This document shows positions 10,950-23,550 of a stretch of DNA of 64,000 bases, in pieces; position 1 is the stretch's first letter; each line of letters opens with the position of its first letter. The notes under the pieces were generated by a model. The model ran no database searches. It was not told the DNA's origin and saw only the letters and a program-made list of their open reading frames with translations. Position numbers and translations under genes: made by a program. Location: the NCBI GenBank assembly GCA_000729835.1, contig JFHB01000061.1:62001-126000 (forward strand), written 5' to 3'. Origin of the DNA: Atkinsonella hypoxylon (Eukaryota > Ascomycota > Sordariomycetes > Hypocreales > Clavicipitaceae).

Positions 10950-13434
10950 ATGGGATCCATTCGCGAAGGCGACGCAGAAGATGCTTCCGGCATGACTTAT
11001 CCGTCTCCGGGAGCGGAAGCGATTGGCTCAGGCCCTTTCTATCATTCGAACGCCCGCGACGGTGCCGCAAGTCATCAAGATCAATCCGAGCAGCCCGCCA
11101 AGGAGGAGGTGCAGGTGCAGGTGCAGGTGCAGGTGCAGGGGCAAGTGCAGGACCAAAATCACGAGCAGGCGTCGATAGCTACACAACCACCGAGTTCCCC
11201 TCAACACCATGTCTCCCGACCGGCCAACTTGGAGGAGCTGCAACTGGCTGCTCAACTGGGCCAAGGCTTAGCAGCGGCCCCTATCATGCCAGCTACGGAT
11301 CCGAACATGAATATAGAAGATACAAGAAACTTGCGAAGCATTTTGCCACGTCCACATACCGATGCCCCTGATCACGATAACACTCCCAACTACGTACAAG
11401 ATACGTCCGCGGCTGATGCGATGGATCAATCTCAGATGCCAGTACCCATGGATCGATCTGTTCCACCACAGTACTCAATGGGAGATAATATTCCCCCGCG
11501 TAAAAGATCAAAAGTGTCGCGTGCTTGTGACGAGTGCAGACGGAAAAAGATCAAGTGTGATGCACAATCTGATACGGGAGAGACACCTTGTTCTGGCTGC
11601 GCAAGATCAAATACACCATGTTTGTTTAGTAGGGTGCCGCAGAAACGTGGCCCAAGCAAGGGGTAATGTGGTCCAAGGCTCATGATTGAAATTTGGTCAA
11701 GTCGCAACTAACACTTATGAAAGATATATAAAGGAACTTGCGGATCGAATCCACAGCATAGAAAATAAGCTAGAATCAGATGGTAATCTCAGCCAGGATG
11801 ATATAGAAAAGCTCTTTGCGACAGATCGCTCACGGCAGAGCAATGGTGTTGAAGACTCGAGCCGGAAACGACCATTCTCCAGCATCTCTACAGGAGAATT
11901 CGCCATGCTTACCCCTCTACGACAAACAACCTGGAGCTCAGGAGCAGGATCACGATATATTCGGCCCACGCCCACGTCAGGTGCAGGTTCTGACCAGGAA
12001 CACAGCAATGCTTCGCTCGCACCGCAGCCAAGCCCAATCAAAGATGATGATAGTCCATCGAGGCAACCAGCTGAAGTCACAAACGTCAGCACGGAAGATG
12101 TAGAGGAAATTTCGGATCTTGATGACCAGGCCTATCAGCAGCATGTTCTTGTCCCTAACCCCCCCCCCCCTCCCCCCCCTCTTGGAACACACAGGCACGA
12201 TGCGCTAACGCTATATCACCAGTTTCCTGAGTTCAGTACAACCAGTGTACCCATTCTTGCCATACGAAATGTCTAGAATGCAGGCTCTACTTTTCGAATC
12301 GTCGCCCGCTGTCAGGACTGCCTTTAACCTCACGCTGCCCTACGTCGGCCAGGCATCCGCTGGAGATACTAAAGTCGCCAGTTCTATTCTCCACGAATGG
12401 GAAAGCAGCGATGCTCCGCGCAGCCGCGCAACAGACATTGTGCATGCCCAGACATTGTTGATGTTGATCGTTGACGCCGACTGGAGAGCTGCCCCCACCC
12501 TTCCATTTTTGCTAGCAAGGGGTGTTGCTCTTGCCAACAACATGAAATTGTGGAAGCTATCTACGGTTGAGGCTGGACCCGACAATGATTCGAATGAGCA
12601 CTTATATGTACGAATCTGGTGGTCGCTGGTGTTGATGGATCGATGGCATGCCGCAGGAACAGGCATCCCAGCCCAAGTACCGGAACGAAGTGCCGTTATA
12701 CCGTCTGGTCTTGAGAACAACGTGGGCGAGGTGTGCTTCTATCTCCTCCGTAAGTTGATAAGTGCCATCTGATTGCGATAAAGATGTACAGCCGAGCAGA
12801 AAAATCTGACGCGAGCATGATAGGCTTATCGAAATTACTGAAGAGAATCTCGTTTGTCATATCTACGCTGCAAGCCGGGGCGACGGCTGCTGACCCATTC
12901 ATGGCCGAGATCCTGACGGACTACATCGAAAATTACCGGGAAGACCTACCAGCCCACGTTGACGCGGCTGCATATCCCATGATTCACCTCGCATATTGGC
13001 ATTGTCGTCTCCTGGTCACGCTACTTACCCCTGGAATTACACCCAAAGAAATCATGTGGCCGACGAAGGAACTCGTCCACCTGCTGTCGATCAGCGCCGA
13101 GGTAAAGAGCCCTCTGATCAATCATTTCGTCTCCCTTGTGACCATGGCGCTGGGAGAACTGATCAAGGCCGACGCCACGCGCGAGGAGATTGTCGACATC
13201 ATCAAGGAGATTGCCGAGAAACCAAGCGGAGGACACTGGGACGCTGCGCGGGATAAGTTGACCGAGATTGCCAGACCGACGTCCTCATCAGGTGCGCCGG
13301 ATACAGCGGCCAGCCAGAGCCTGCAGCACCTAGCTGATCTGGCGACAGCGCACGAGGGCGGCACGAGTGAAGAGGTTCCGACGGGGACGGGGACGACAAC
13401 ACTAGCGACGGGCTATCGCGAGGCCACATCATGA
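10950..13434 (+). CDS. Zn2Cys6 transcription factor, RGT1-like, with an apparent frame break
   Basis: The DNA-binding domain has the six cysteines C193, C196, C203, C214, C217 and C224 (RACDECRRKKIKC), followed by RVPQKRGPSKGYIKEL, the linker that marks the RGT1/EDS1 group of glucose-responsive regulators. Exon 1 is 10950-11662 and exon 2 starts at 11724 (61-bp intron, GTAATG...AAAG). Exon 2 stays open to 12276, but the middle-homology region resumes in another frame (LSSVQPVYPFLPYEM, then SSPAVRTAFNLTLPYV). No intron with valid ends and the right length joins them; removing one T at 12223-12225 restores a smooth join. Exon 3 then runs to 12749, and exon 4 is 12800-13434 (50-bp intron GTAAGT...GCAG). 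The start is rich in Gln-Val repeats. The protein is nuclear and probably regulates sugar transport genes (inference). The break may be a sequencing error, a strain mutation or an unusual intron. Confidence 0.8.
11109..11150 (+). repeat. In-frame hexanucleotide repeat GTGCAG encoding Gln-Val
   Basis: Five exact copies run from 11109 to 11138, with two degenerate copies after them. They encode alternating Gln and Val in the disordered N-terminus of the zinc-cluster regulator. Confidence 0.9.
12157..12180. repeat. Poly-C tract in the zinc-cluster regulator
   Basis: The tract is about 12 C, one T, then 8 C. It lies 40-60 bp before the frame break and is itself prone to length errors in sequencing and replication. 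It would encode a run of prolines if translated. Confidence 0.9.
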
Positions 13435-15305
13435 AATTTGCCTTGCACGTCAGAAGATGTTGTAACGCCGTGTGGAAGCTTCGTTTGGCTTGTAGCCTCT
13501 TGGTTTGAGCGCTGTGTACTCTGGGCGCAGCGGACAGAAGGGCGCCGCGGTATATTCATCGTTCCCCTTGCCAGCTACGCTTGACTTCCGAAGCGCTCGC
13601 GAGTGAAGGCGAAGGCGCCCAAGTTGCACCTAAGTCGGCCAACGGGATACCTGCCGACGGGCTCGAGAATACTGACGAGTGAAATGTGATGGGCACAGCA
13701 GCTCTGCCGTGCACAGCACGTTAGCGCAAGGTGTCGATGTAGATAATGGAGATCACAGACACAGACAGACACTTTACCTACCTACCTACCTACCTACACA
13801 AGGACACAAAACAATAGCATACAATAAAACAGCCTGCCATTGAACCCAACGCTTGTCAAAAGCGCCTCCCTGCGCCACAAAGCACCGTGACATACTTTAC
13901 AATCGGGGCACAGCCAATATTTGGAACCCATTGTCCTGGCAGCCGGTTTTTCTGGCGCGAAGGAACTGTAATGCTGCGTGGGCCTTACACTTACAGCTCA
14001 AGCCTTGCTGTGCCTCGTGCCCCCCCACAAGGGGGTGCTTGCGAGGCGGGCCCTCGCTGTGTCCCATCGTTGAACATGTATAATAAAGGTGGAGAAGGAA
14101 GACGACTACAGACGAGACTACGAGACTAGTTAACTAGTTAGTACACAGACGGAGTCGAGTCATGCCAAGCATCGACGCTGGGGCGTGGAGAGAAACGCAC
14201 AGAGTCCTCGCTCGCTGGGTTATGTGGGGCATTCATGGGGCTTCTGTCCGAAGCCACCGAACGCTCCAGTCTTCTATTTCGAAGCTCTAACTAACTAGTT
14301 AACTATACGGAGTATGTAATTTGATTCCAGTTTCTGAACCCGTCTCATGTGCCACCCAGAAACACAACCCCGACCCAGATATCTCTGTAGCGAAACAAAG
14401 AGGGACGCCGGAACGGTTAGGAAAAAAAGGAAAAAAAGGAAAAAAAGGAAAAAAAGGAAAAAAAGGAAAAAAGAAAAAAAGAAAAAAAAGAAAAAAAAAA
14501 AAAAGAAGAAGAAGAATTGCGCGCTCATAGTAAAACCGACATCTACGGCGAAACCAAGTCTCTATCTATTATGCCAGGATTTTCTTTGGCTTTTCTCAAA
14601 AATATTATGCACGTTCGCCACCCATAGTGTCCCTTCTATCTGATGTTCCAAGCGCGAAAGAAAAAAAAAAAAAGAAAAAAAAATACCACCACAACGCCAG
14701 CACTTTTCTGTGATATTTGTATCTTTTAAATGTCCATCTCCACCATATGCAGTCATTAGCTCTTGCACAGAGATTAACGCATCCGACGACAAGACTTCTG
14801 TGGCGAGCCAACAAAGCCAATCATTGCGCATATCAGAGAAAATGAAATCTGTAAAAGCGACTGCTCAAACTATCTCTCCGAGGAGTCCCAAGGAGTCCAA
14901 GCATGGCCGACTAAAGTGTGAGCTCCATACTCCACATCATCCCCAGTATTTGACAGTGGCATCAAATCGCATCTATCCAAAACTGAGGCAACAACAAACA
15001 TCATGTAGCCCAACATATATTTAAACAAGACTAAGGCAAATCAGACAACCCTCCCTTTTGGCTTGAAAACGGAAGTAGACTGGCTTTGCGCATTGTTCTC
15101 ATGATTTCTCCTGGAATCATGTCACGGCGCGGCACGCCTCGAGGTTCCTCAGGATGAAAAGACACGAGCCTTGGTGACGACAAGTAAGCCTAGAGGCTAC
15201 GCGCCCAAGTATGTTCTCTGGCCCCTTCCAAAAGGCTGAACAGGCCAAACGACAAGTTGAAGTTGGAAAATGAAAGAACATCTTTTCCGTGTATTCGTAA
15301 GTGGT
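13435..15305. other. Intergenic region between the two regulators' 3' ends
   Basis: About 1.9 kb with no supported gene, between converging genes. It contains TACC tandem copies (13776-13795), a palindromic run of ACTAGTTAACTAGTT (about 14124-14140 and again near 14292-14304), a TACGGAGTATG motif at 14306, an 8-bp GAAAAAAA array and an A-rich tract near 14660-14681. Confidence 0.5.
14420..14512. repeat. GAAAAAAAG (8-bp) array grading into poly-A
   Basis: Five to six copies of GGAAAAAA units degrade to GAAAAAAA, then poly-A and AAGAAG. On the minus strand it is a long polypyrimidine tract. The Lys-rich and Phe-rich frames through it are artefacts of composition. Confidence 0.9.
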
Positions 15306-16960
15306 TCAGAGTTCCCAAAATCTGCTCATCGAGATCGCCGTCAACGGATCTGGACTTTCATCTACAGCAGCAATGCCCTCGTTGTAATTAGGCATCCAAA
15401 AGGCTGGATCCTCCTCAACCATGGAGATGGTTCCCACTGCAACGTTGCTGTCGGAATTCTTGCTATAGAAGCTGTCGTAGTCAATGCTGGTCAGGTCCGT
15501 TGACCTCTCGACAATATTTGTTTGGCGGAGAAAGTTGCCTATGCCAAAACCACCGTCAAGTTCTCCGTCTCCGTTGCCCATAAAATCTTCGACTTCTGAA
15601 ACCTCACCAGAAGTGGATGTGGTATTGGCAAGATGCGGTACTTGCTCAGATCCGCTCCCAAACTCAAACATGCCGTTGAAGCTTCGGGCACCAGCTTGGC
15701 TGTAGCTGGACGGAGCAAAGTTCTCTGGCTTTGCTTCGCCGAGGTCATAATGGCTCCAGTCCACAGATGTAGTACTTAGACCAGCGCTGAAGATGGGCCC
15801 GTCAACTTCTGAAGGCGCACCGGAGCCAAACATTTCAAACGTATTGCTGCCCACGTATGAAGGATAATCAATTCCTGAAAGGTCAAGAGGAGGAAGCCTG
15901 CCCGGAAGGTTGCTGAAGCTGCCGCCTGATATTAGTGGTGAGGCCGTTTCTGACTTGACTCTGCGTTGTTCACGGGCTGTTGCGGCACGGGGACGATTCT
16001 TGAACGAGTCTGGGCCAGTGCCATCCTGATACATCATGCCCTCTGAGTTGGTCCCCAAACTGCTGGCGCTGGTCGCAGAATTGACTCGGTTGAGCTGGTA
16101 AGGGCCGCATTTTTGCGCGGCTCGGTTGTGCTTGGTTGCAGGCTTGTGGTTTCCGTTTTGATCAAACATCATGACGCCATCCGAGTGAACTGTATTAGCT
16201 CGTCGCCTTCGAACTGGTGGCTTGGGGCGTGCAGCGGCAGCAGCGGTTACGGGATCAGGATGAGATTCAGTCTCTGGTACCGTGTCCAGCGAAGGCTCCT
16301 TCTTGAGTAGAGCGCATGTGCAACGACCCCCATGGTTACAGCAACATGTCTCTACAGACAGGGCCAAATAGTTAGGAACCGAACGGACTGATGGCGAGGA
16401 TGGACAAGCTGAAGTGCTGAAAGCTTGTCAAGGCGCAAGACTCACCATTATGTCCTTCAACAGGTTGTTGCAAGTGAGCACACTTGCTCGTCTTCTCACC
16501 ACAGTCACACTTGATATGAGCAGACCGCGACTTCCTCATCGTGCGACAATGGTTGCATTGCGACACCGGGCGACCTTTCTTGTTGATGTGTTGAAGCGGG
16601 CGATCTGCGCAGAACGATGAAAACATTGTTATGTTAGCCACTGCCTTTTTAATGTTTGGAAAAAGTAAAAGGAAACAAGGCGGAAGCGAAAAGTAACTGC
16701 TTGCAAGTGCAAAGTGAAGTTCAGTTTCTACCAATTCATGCAAGGCAGTAATTGTTGTTCATGATAGACTGTTTGGAGTACCTGCCGATACACACGAGGT
16801 GATGAGGGGCCCGAGCCAGGCAAGGCAGGTGGTGCAACTAACACCAACGAAACGTCTGGTTTCTGTAAGGGGATTGCCACTTACCAGAATGTTGACAATT
16901 GCTCACACGATGGCCGCGAACGCAGGCCTCGCAAGCGTACTTCTCGCCGTCTATCAGCAT
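15306..16960 (-). CDS. Copper-fist transcription factor (Ace1/Mac1/Cuf1/GRISEA type)
   Basis: There are three exons, 16960-16885, 16604-16446 and 16351-15306, giving 426 aa. The start MLIDGEKYACEACVRGHR with C10, C13, C22 and H24 is the zinc-binding copper fist. KKGRPVSQC (residues 34-42) is the minor-groove KGRP motif. Further cysteines at 45, 58, 60 and 67, plus the cluster ETCCCNHGGRCTC (residues 79-91), can form the Cu(I) cluster that switches the protein. The rest is low complexity with an acidic C-terminus suited to activation. It is nuclear and controls copper uptake or detoxification genes. The exon phases (1, then 1) close exactly on conserved sequence. Which branch (activator under copper excess or copper starvation) cannot be settled from sequence alone. 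Confidence 0.92.
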
Positions 16961-19243
16961 GGTTCGCTACCACGGAAGTTGCTATGCAATGGTGAACTGT
17001 TTTGTGAAGATGTTGAAAGAAACAAAGACAGAGGGCAACGTAGGTGGCACTGATGACGATGGCCTGGGGTAGGTCAGTAGCTATACTAGGCCGAGTCAGT
17101 TATTGTCGCTTTTGGGGGCCCTACGTCGCCCCAGCAGTCGCCATAGCCATAATAAAGGACTAGGACTGGCCGGCGGCTGCCTTTCTTTCTCTCTCTCTCT
17201 CTCGACTGCCCCCGCGAGGGACGTGTGGGCGGGCGGGTCGGAGGGGCTGCAGACCACTTCAAGCAACCAGACACGCACTGGACCAGATGCAGGTGTGCGA
17301 ATGCCTGTGGACCAGAACCAGGTTCACAGCGGACCAGACTAGGTCTCACTTGCTCGAGGGAAAGGGTTCCTTGTCTCCGGCTAAGTCTGGGATCCCACTG
17401 TGCTTCCCTTTCGAGAGGAAGCGCGCGGATACCGAAGAGCAAGATCCTGGCCAGGTCGAGAAACTGACCGAGGCTGGAAAGGGAGAAGCTCGTTTTTGTT
17501 TTCGAGATCTTGATGTGCGGCGGCCGTACCGAGATTCAAAAAAAAAAAAAAAAAAAAAGGCCAAAACAAAGGCGTGAGGACGAGGAAATCCATGTGGCAT
17601 ATAAACATCTCGCGGCTCAGCAATAGACGTTGACGTTCAATGACTGATGAGAAGTGCACCACACGGAAACCCAAGGGATAAAAAAAAATCTTCATTTTTC
17701 TTTGCTTCCCCAAGGCCCCAAGGCCAAGGCCGAGGGGAAGCAGCGGAGGCGGAGATGCTGGCGGCCACTGGCCCAGGCAAGGCCTATGCTTGAAAGCGTG
17801 ATGCAGGATGGTGCTTGTGCTTGTTCGTGCTGGTGTGGGCGCCGCAAGAGTGGTAAGTGGTGAGGGTGAGTGCGAGTGCCAACTGGCTGGTGTGTGTGTG
17901 GGAGACGGCTGGTCAACCACTGGTGGAGATGGACTCGAGTCGCAGGAGTGGAACCTCGTTCTTTGGCGTCTGTTTGGCCCTTTGGCCTGACAGGTAATGA
18001 TTAATGAGGGACGAGTACGGATATAAATGGGTGCCTGCCTCTGGTTTGGGCAGCTCCTTCCTTGGCCCTGGCCCCCTGGTCGGTGGACGGCGAGATGTCG
18101 ACCTTGGAAGTTGCTGGCTGGACTGCACATCGGCAAAACTAGGGGCGCAGCGAAGACAGAGAAGCCAACCGCCAGAATTGTACGGAATGATTGATTAGTT
18201 AGTTATATGACACACCAACCATCTGGCGTCGGCAAATACGTAGATGAAGCAACTGGGCGTCCGTTGCAAGGTCCATGTCAGCCCAGGTGCCTGAACAGCA
18301 TCCAACCGCGTGGTACTACTCCGTACCCAGGTACCTAGGTACCAAGGTAAGTTGTCAACCTGTCATGCATTGCTATTCCTTTCTTGCCACAGTCTAGCAC
18401 AGCCGTGTTCCGTGCCCTCTTTGGCTTCTCTCCCGTCCTATAATCCTGCTGGTATATATTTTGGAACCCTTGGCGGCTAGCCCAGCTAGGCAGCTCCTGG
18501 CATCACATGGGAGAGAGAAGGTGATGAAGTACATGGGGCAAACTTTGGCCGGCCAAAAGTGGCATCTCGGGGAAGAAACATGGAACTGCAAAGCATTACA
18601 TAGGAGATCCTCTAACTACCAGAGTACTACAGATCCTGTACCGTTACCGTAGGATCCTAACCCGTAGGTAATTTTACGGAAAAAAAAAAAAAAAAAGGAA
18701 AAAAATTTGCACCCACGCAGGCTGGTCAATGTTTGTTTATAAATGGCAGGGCAATCAAGGCCCGTTTAGGCATTAACAGTATAAAGACAAAACATAAGTA
18801 AGCACGTGCTCCGCACATTGACCTCAATGCAACCAATACGGTTCGATACGAGGCTGCCAGCATGTCATAATATGTACATGACATGCATGAGCTCATGAGC
18901 TACCTTAGGTAGGCAGCCTAGGCACTCGGTTCGTTATTGCAAACGGATCAACTTGACACGGGTCTCTCGTCGGAGAAGCAGTCTTGACCACGTACAATAT
19001 CCTGTTCATTCATGTCCATAGGTAGGCAAATCAATTACCAGAAGCCGCAGCCAGCACTTTCTCCGTCTAGCGTACGCTCACGATTACAACAAGGAACTCC
19101 CCCTACTTACATACAGTTGGCGACGAGAAACAGCTCGGGCCAGCTTCCAACCCCCAGGATCAGAATTCGGAATTCGTCCTTGTATTGACGTTTCGCTCGG
19201 TCAATGCTCGCTCCCGCTGCTGCTGCCTCGAGTCGCGGAGCGA

Positions 19244-19290
19244 AAGCCAGAAAAAGCCAGAAAAAGCCAGAAAAAGCCAGAAAAAGCCAG
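19244..19290. repeat. 10-bp tandem repeat AAAAAGCCAG
   Basis: Four exact copies and a partial copy, non-coding, in the gene-poor region. Confidence 0.9.
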
Positions 19291-20058
19291 TAAGCGAGAC
19301 ATGTTTGCCTCGGCCTGGTTCGAGTCAACGCCGCAGTTCATGCCCTACTGTGGCACGTTGTGACATATCATGGCATGCTTCTGGTAGTATGGCAACCACC
19401 ATCATCTCCTTGCTGACACCTCACCTTCCAGTGACATGGTCGACTTGCCAATGTGCCCACTTCGACGCATCATCCATCATGCAGCCCTCCCAAAGCCCGG
19501 TGATCGGGGAGAGGCAGAAACATCAGCCGCCGGTGTCGTCAATGTGCAGTGCAGCCACTGCGCCCTGGGACACCTGGTTGCAAGGGACTCAAATTTTGCC
19601 CTGTGACTTTGTAAAACTACTGTTGGGGGTGTCTTTGACCACCATCTTTGTGCTAGCTTTGCTGTCAGGCATGTACACATACATGTACAGATGGATGTAC
19701 ATATAAGCTGACGCAGAAGCGATGACGCCATTATCCGCTCGTCTCTTATTCGTACGGTACAGATATTGAAGTAGGGAGGTGCAGTAGTTAGCACGGTCAT
19801 TTCTGCGTCTCCCGCCACAGTGACAATCACTTAATTCTATTCGCAGCCATCAAGAAGCCCAAAGCATGGCTAACGGAAAGGTTGGCGGATTGGGCCGAAT
19901 GGAACCTTGGAGATGGCCTACAAAGAACATGTTTGGCGCGAGTACAGCATAGCTTAAGCAGCCTTTTTATCTTTCTGGTTTCTTTTTTTGTTGTTGTCGT
20001 TGTTGTGGATATAATGACGAGACCTTCGGTAGCTGATCATCCCACAATACGGCCTGGT

Positions 20059-20061
20059 AAA

Positions 20062-20092
<31 letters not shown>

Positions 20093-20093
20093 T
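20059..20093. repeat. Poly-A followed by (TA) dinucleotide repeat
   Basis: About 12 A then about 11 TA units. A simple microsatellite. Confidence 0.95.
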
Positions 20094-21199
20094 GAGCATG
20101 TTACATCACTTGCTTGACGGGCGTAGAGGTGGCTATGATGTGACAGGTCTACAGATTGTGGCAATTGGCAGTTGGCAGTCCAGTCGGCATTGTCGTTCTC
20201 CCCTCACTTTTGCCTCTACCTGGCTGGGTCACTGCCGATAGAGAAAAGGTATGGAGGAAGGTCTGGTATCATAAGTAACGTCTGGTTTTGTCTATTTTTG
20301 ACCCCCACTGGCCGCTTTGGAAGCCTACTGCGCTCCATGGCCCAACCAGCACAGCAGTAATATGGGATGCACTGCTATTCAGAAGACTCGTCGAGACTCG
20401 ATAATGTCAGACATACATACTGGTACCCTGCAATCTAGGAAAGGTTTCTCAAGGCACAACGCTCAAAACCTGGCCTACTTACACCGTGCTCTTCAGCTTT
20501 TGGTTCAACTGCACCAGAACCGCATGGGTCTACCTCTCTGTTGTGACGCTGAGACGGAGAGCCGTCAGAACATGGGCGATATTAGTAGCGAACAGCCGGT
20601 GGAATAGTGTGGTACACAAATGGATGCATGGACCGGAAAAAGGGCACGCAGCCGAAGCCACCAAGCATCGAGCTTATTCGGGGCTAGATCGTCGCCTACA
20701 CTTTATCCTACAGCAATAGACGTGGGACCTGGTGGCCTGAGACCGGGTGACTGGCTCTGAAAGACGAACCAGACTGAATTGTATGTACGTACGTACATAC
20801 ATGAATGCAATTAATCGGTCGGTGGTGCGTTAAGCCTGACCATTTATCCATACCTGCCAATTCGGCCATGCGCAAAGTAGTAAACGTCTGCCTCGATACT
20901 GGCCGTGGCCGTACGGTAACAAAGTCGAACACATGTCTATTACGGTATGGAGTACGGATAACATGAACTCGTCCTGTTATGACAGTTAGTGGTCCGGTAG
21001 CGTTCGCCCGCCCTTTAAGGCTGTTTGAGGAAATTCCATTCGAGGCCATGATCGGATCCTGTGATTCTGTGAAATTAATTGGTTGTTGGATCCAACCGTA
21101 ATTCCTCCAGTTCCGAGTCATAGTTAGTAGGTCCTGAACCCTGAATCTACCCATCTAGGTACCTCAGACTAGGCACCTTAGGCTTGATTCCTAAGGTAG

Positions 21200-21284
21200 G
21201 AGTAGTAATAATAATAATAATAGTAGTAGTAAGTAGTAGTAGTAGTAAGTAGTAGTAGTAGTAAGTAGTAGTAGTAGTAGTAGT

Positions 21285-21320
<36 letters not shown>

Positions 21321-21323
21321 CTG

Positions 21324-21354
<31 letters not shown>

Positions 21355-21367
21355 CTGGTAGTAGCTA
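21200..21367. repeat. TAG/TAA trinucleotide array with AAG interruptions
   Basis: About 165 bp are built from TAG units with blocks of TAA, interrupted several times by a two-base slip (GTAAGTAG) and by GCTGG. The interruptions change frame, so this is not a conserved coding repeat. The minus-strand Tyr/Leu/Thr open frame over it is composition driven. Confidence 0.9.
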
Positions 21368-22257
21368 GTCCCTGGCTCGGTCCACGCCCATTGTCTTGGC
21401 ATGCGGTAACAAATCCTCAATTTCTCGAATCATGTTGTAGAGGACAACGGTGCACCTCATAACGACACCCAACGCCAAGACGATTCCTTTCTTGGCCAAA
21501 GTCGTTCGTTGTACGGAGTAAGCATCGCTCGATCACGGCCTCCGTCCATGATCGCTGTGCATGTGTATGCAATTTCACCAATCACATCAATTGATGCACA
21601 ACAGGCTGGTGTGCTCCGTGCGGAGTACGCGGGTGGCATTGGCAGGATTATTGAACTCTACTCCGTGGTGTTTGGCTTTTGGCGGCTTCTGGCTGCTTGG
21701 CCCGACCAATCTATACCATCATTTTGGCTGTGCCAACGTTTGCCAGGTAGGCTGCATGTCGCTCTTATAGGCAAGAAAGCATCCTACCGGGATTACTCGC
21801 CAGCCAGCCCATCCGAAAGGCCATCCGAACGGCCATCCGAAATTTGTGTCCCATCGGCATGCTCGTCACAGTATTGGACCCCGGCCCACCTCAGTGTTCG
21901 TCTGCAATGCAACAACAATCAATCAATCAATATCCCAGTGGCATGGTGACAGTGGTCAACCGAGAAGAAAAGCCCTGTCGGCTTCAACCATTCCAGGGCA
22001 TTCGGTGTCTCGGTGAGTTGGTGTAGTGTAGTGTGCTCTATTGTAGCTGCGCAAAATCCTTCAAGGGTTCGTACGGGGTAGTGGACTTTGTTTTCAGTCA
22101 AGTGTTGACAGGAAATTGACACGGAGCCTGAGCCTGCAGCTGTCACCTATCGTCGGTCACAGTCAGTAGTCTGGTGGTGCCACCCGAGATACCGAGAGGG
22201 TTGGCTTGAGCGGAGCTCGTCCATCTTGTTCGGGGTTCTTGCATTACGTGAACCATG

Positions 22258-22296
22258 ACTACCTACCTACCTAGGTAGGTATCTAGGTAGATAGGT
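22258..22296. repeat. CCTAGG-centred palindrome (TACCTACCTAGGTAGGTA)
   Basis: The tract ACCTACCTACCTAGGTAGGT is a near-perfect inverted repeat, followed by a degenerate second copy ATCTAGGTAGAT. It is the longest member of a motif seen at least ten times in intergenic DNA of this window. Confidence 0.8.
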
Positions 22297-23510
22297 CACC
22301 ATATTCCATAAGCTCGTGCCTCTATTTTTTATTCTCTGTTAGAGGCGTTCTAGCCTGTTAACCCGCCGTATATGGTATACTGGCGCTCAGTCAATACGTC
22401 AAGTCGGTTCGGTTGAGGATCGGATATAAAGGAGGTGGTTACTTCCACCGCGGCGACAGGCAACTCAATGCAGGTATTCGGGAAGATGGTGGCTTGAGCA
22501 CCTAGGTACCTACGGAGTACCAGGTGTACCACCAGGTGGCGGGCGACAGAGCTTGCCCATGGGAATAGGTACCCCAAGAGCGACCTGACATTGCGTACCT
22601 AGGTAGGTAGGAAACAGGCATGGATCTGCGAACGGATTGATTGGGGCTACTAGTAGATACGGAGGATTACGGAGTGACCCGCTAACGTCGCCTGGCGCGC
22701 TTCAACGCGGTATCCTGGGCAAGAACAGCCCGCCGTCATGGCAGCACCTGAGCTTCCTTGATCGAACCTTCCTGATGTAGCACTATTTGTAAAAATCTGG
22801 TCTGACCGGGCTAGGTTTTTGTCATGGAAAGCTGACCACGACTGGAAGGGCCTTGCGGGGCGCAAGCGTGGGCGAGAGCGCCAGCATGACGGCTCAATTC
22901 GTACCAAAGTGACATGATCAAAGGTACCAGACGTGCTCCCGTCCATGGAATCAGCTGTCACCTCCAGGCTTTCAGTCGGACCGGCAAGCGAGCTGCTGCC
23001 AACGGAAACATCGGACATGTCTCGCACGCCAACTTGCAACCTTGACTATTGTATTACATGCCACTCACAAGTCACCACACGCTGAAACTGCAGCTACCTA
23101 TCCATATACAAGTCTGGTATGGCCGCTCTGCGCTAGGTAGGCGACAGTTCGCACAGGCACACGAGAATGGATCGAGAAATTGCCATGCACACCTTGACTG
23201 ACACCTTCCCTTGTAGCCTGGTCATAGCGTTTGCTTGGCATGACTTGTGCCAGCAGCCGGCACAAGTCGTCGGCCTTCTAGAAGGAGTGGCACTTCCAGA
23301 GTTCGACAGCCTGTCTCAGGATCCCAGCACATCCCAGCACCCCACTCCTTGAGGTCCGCAACGTCCCAGTACGTGCGCAGTGCATTACCAGCCTTACAAG
23401 TCATGACTATTCCGACAATATATAAGTCGTGAAAGACTTGCCACTTCTGTTGGCGGGTACTGCGGCGCTGTGGAGAGTACCAGTAGACAAGTACGCAGGT
23501 GGGGCTTAGG

Positions 23511-23550
23511 ACTCAGCCTGACTCCAGCCTGACTCCAGCTTGACTCCAAC
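23511..23550. repeat. 11-bp tandem repeat CTGACTCCAGC
   Basis: Three to four copies with small changes. Non-coding. Confidence 0.8.

Noticed and set aside
8918..13434. Methyltransferase plus zinc-cluster regulator as a secondary-metabolite cluster
   Set aside because: No backbone synthase, oxidase or transporter lies nearby, and the flanking genes are housekeeping (PAN2) or general regulators.
14295..14643. Lys-rich and Phe-rich frames over the GAAAAAAA array
   Set aside because: Pure composition artefacts of the repeat.
17381..18136. 251-aa minus-strand open frame
   Set aside because: It runs through an A/T homopolymer (Phe run) and proline-rich low-complexity DNA, has no domain and no supporting splice structure.
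20708..21154. 148-aa minus-strand frame
   Set aside because: No motif or codon pattern; embedded in repeat-rich gene-poor DNA.
22650..23039. 129-aa minus-strand frame
   Set aside because: No recognisable feature; similar lengths arise by chance in about 50% GC DNA.
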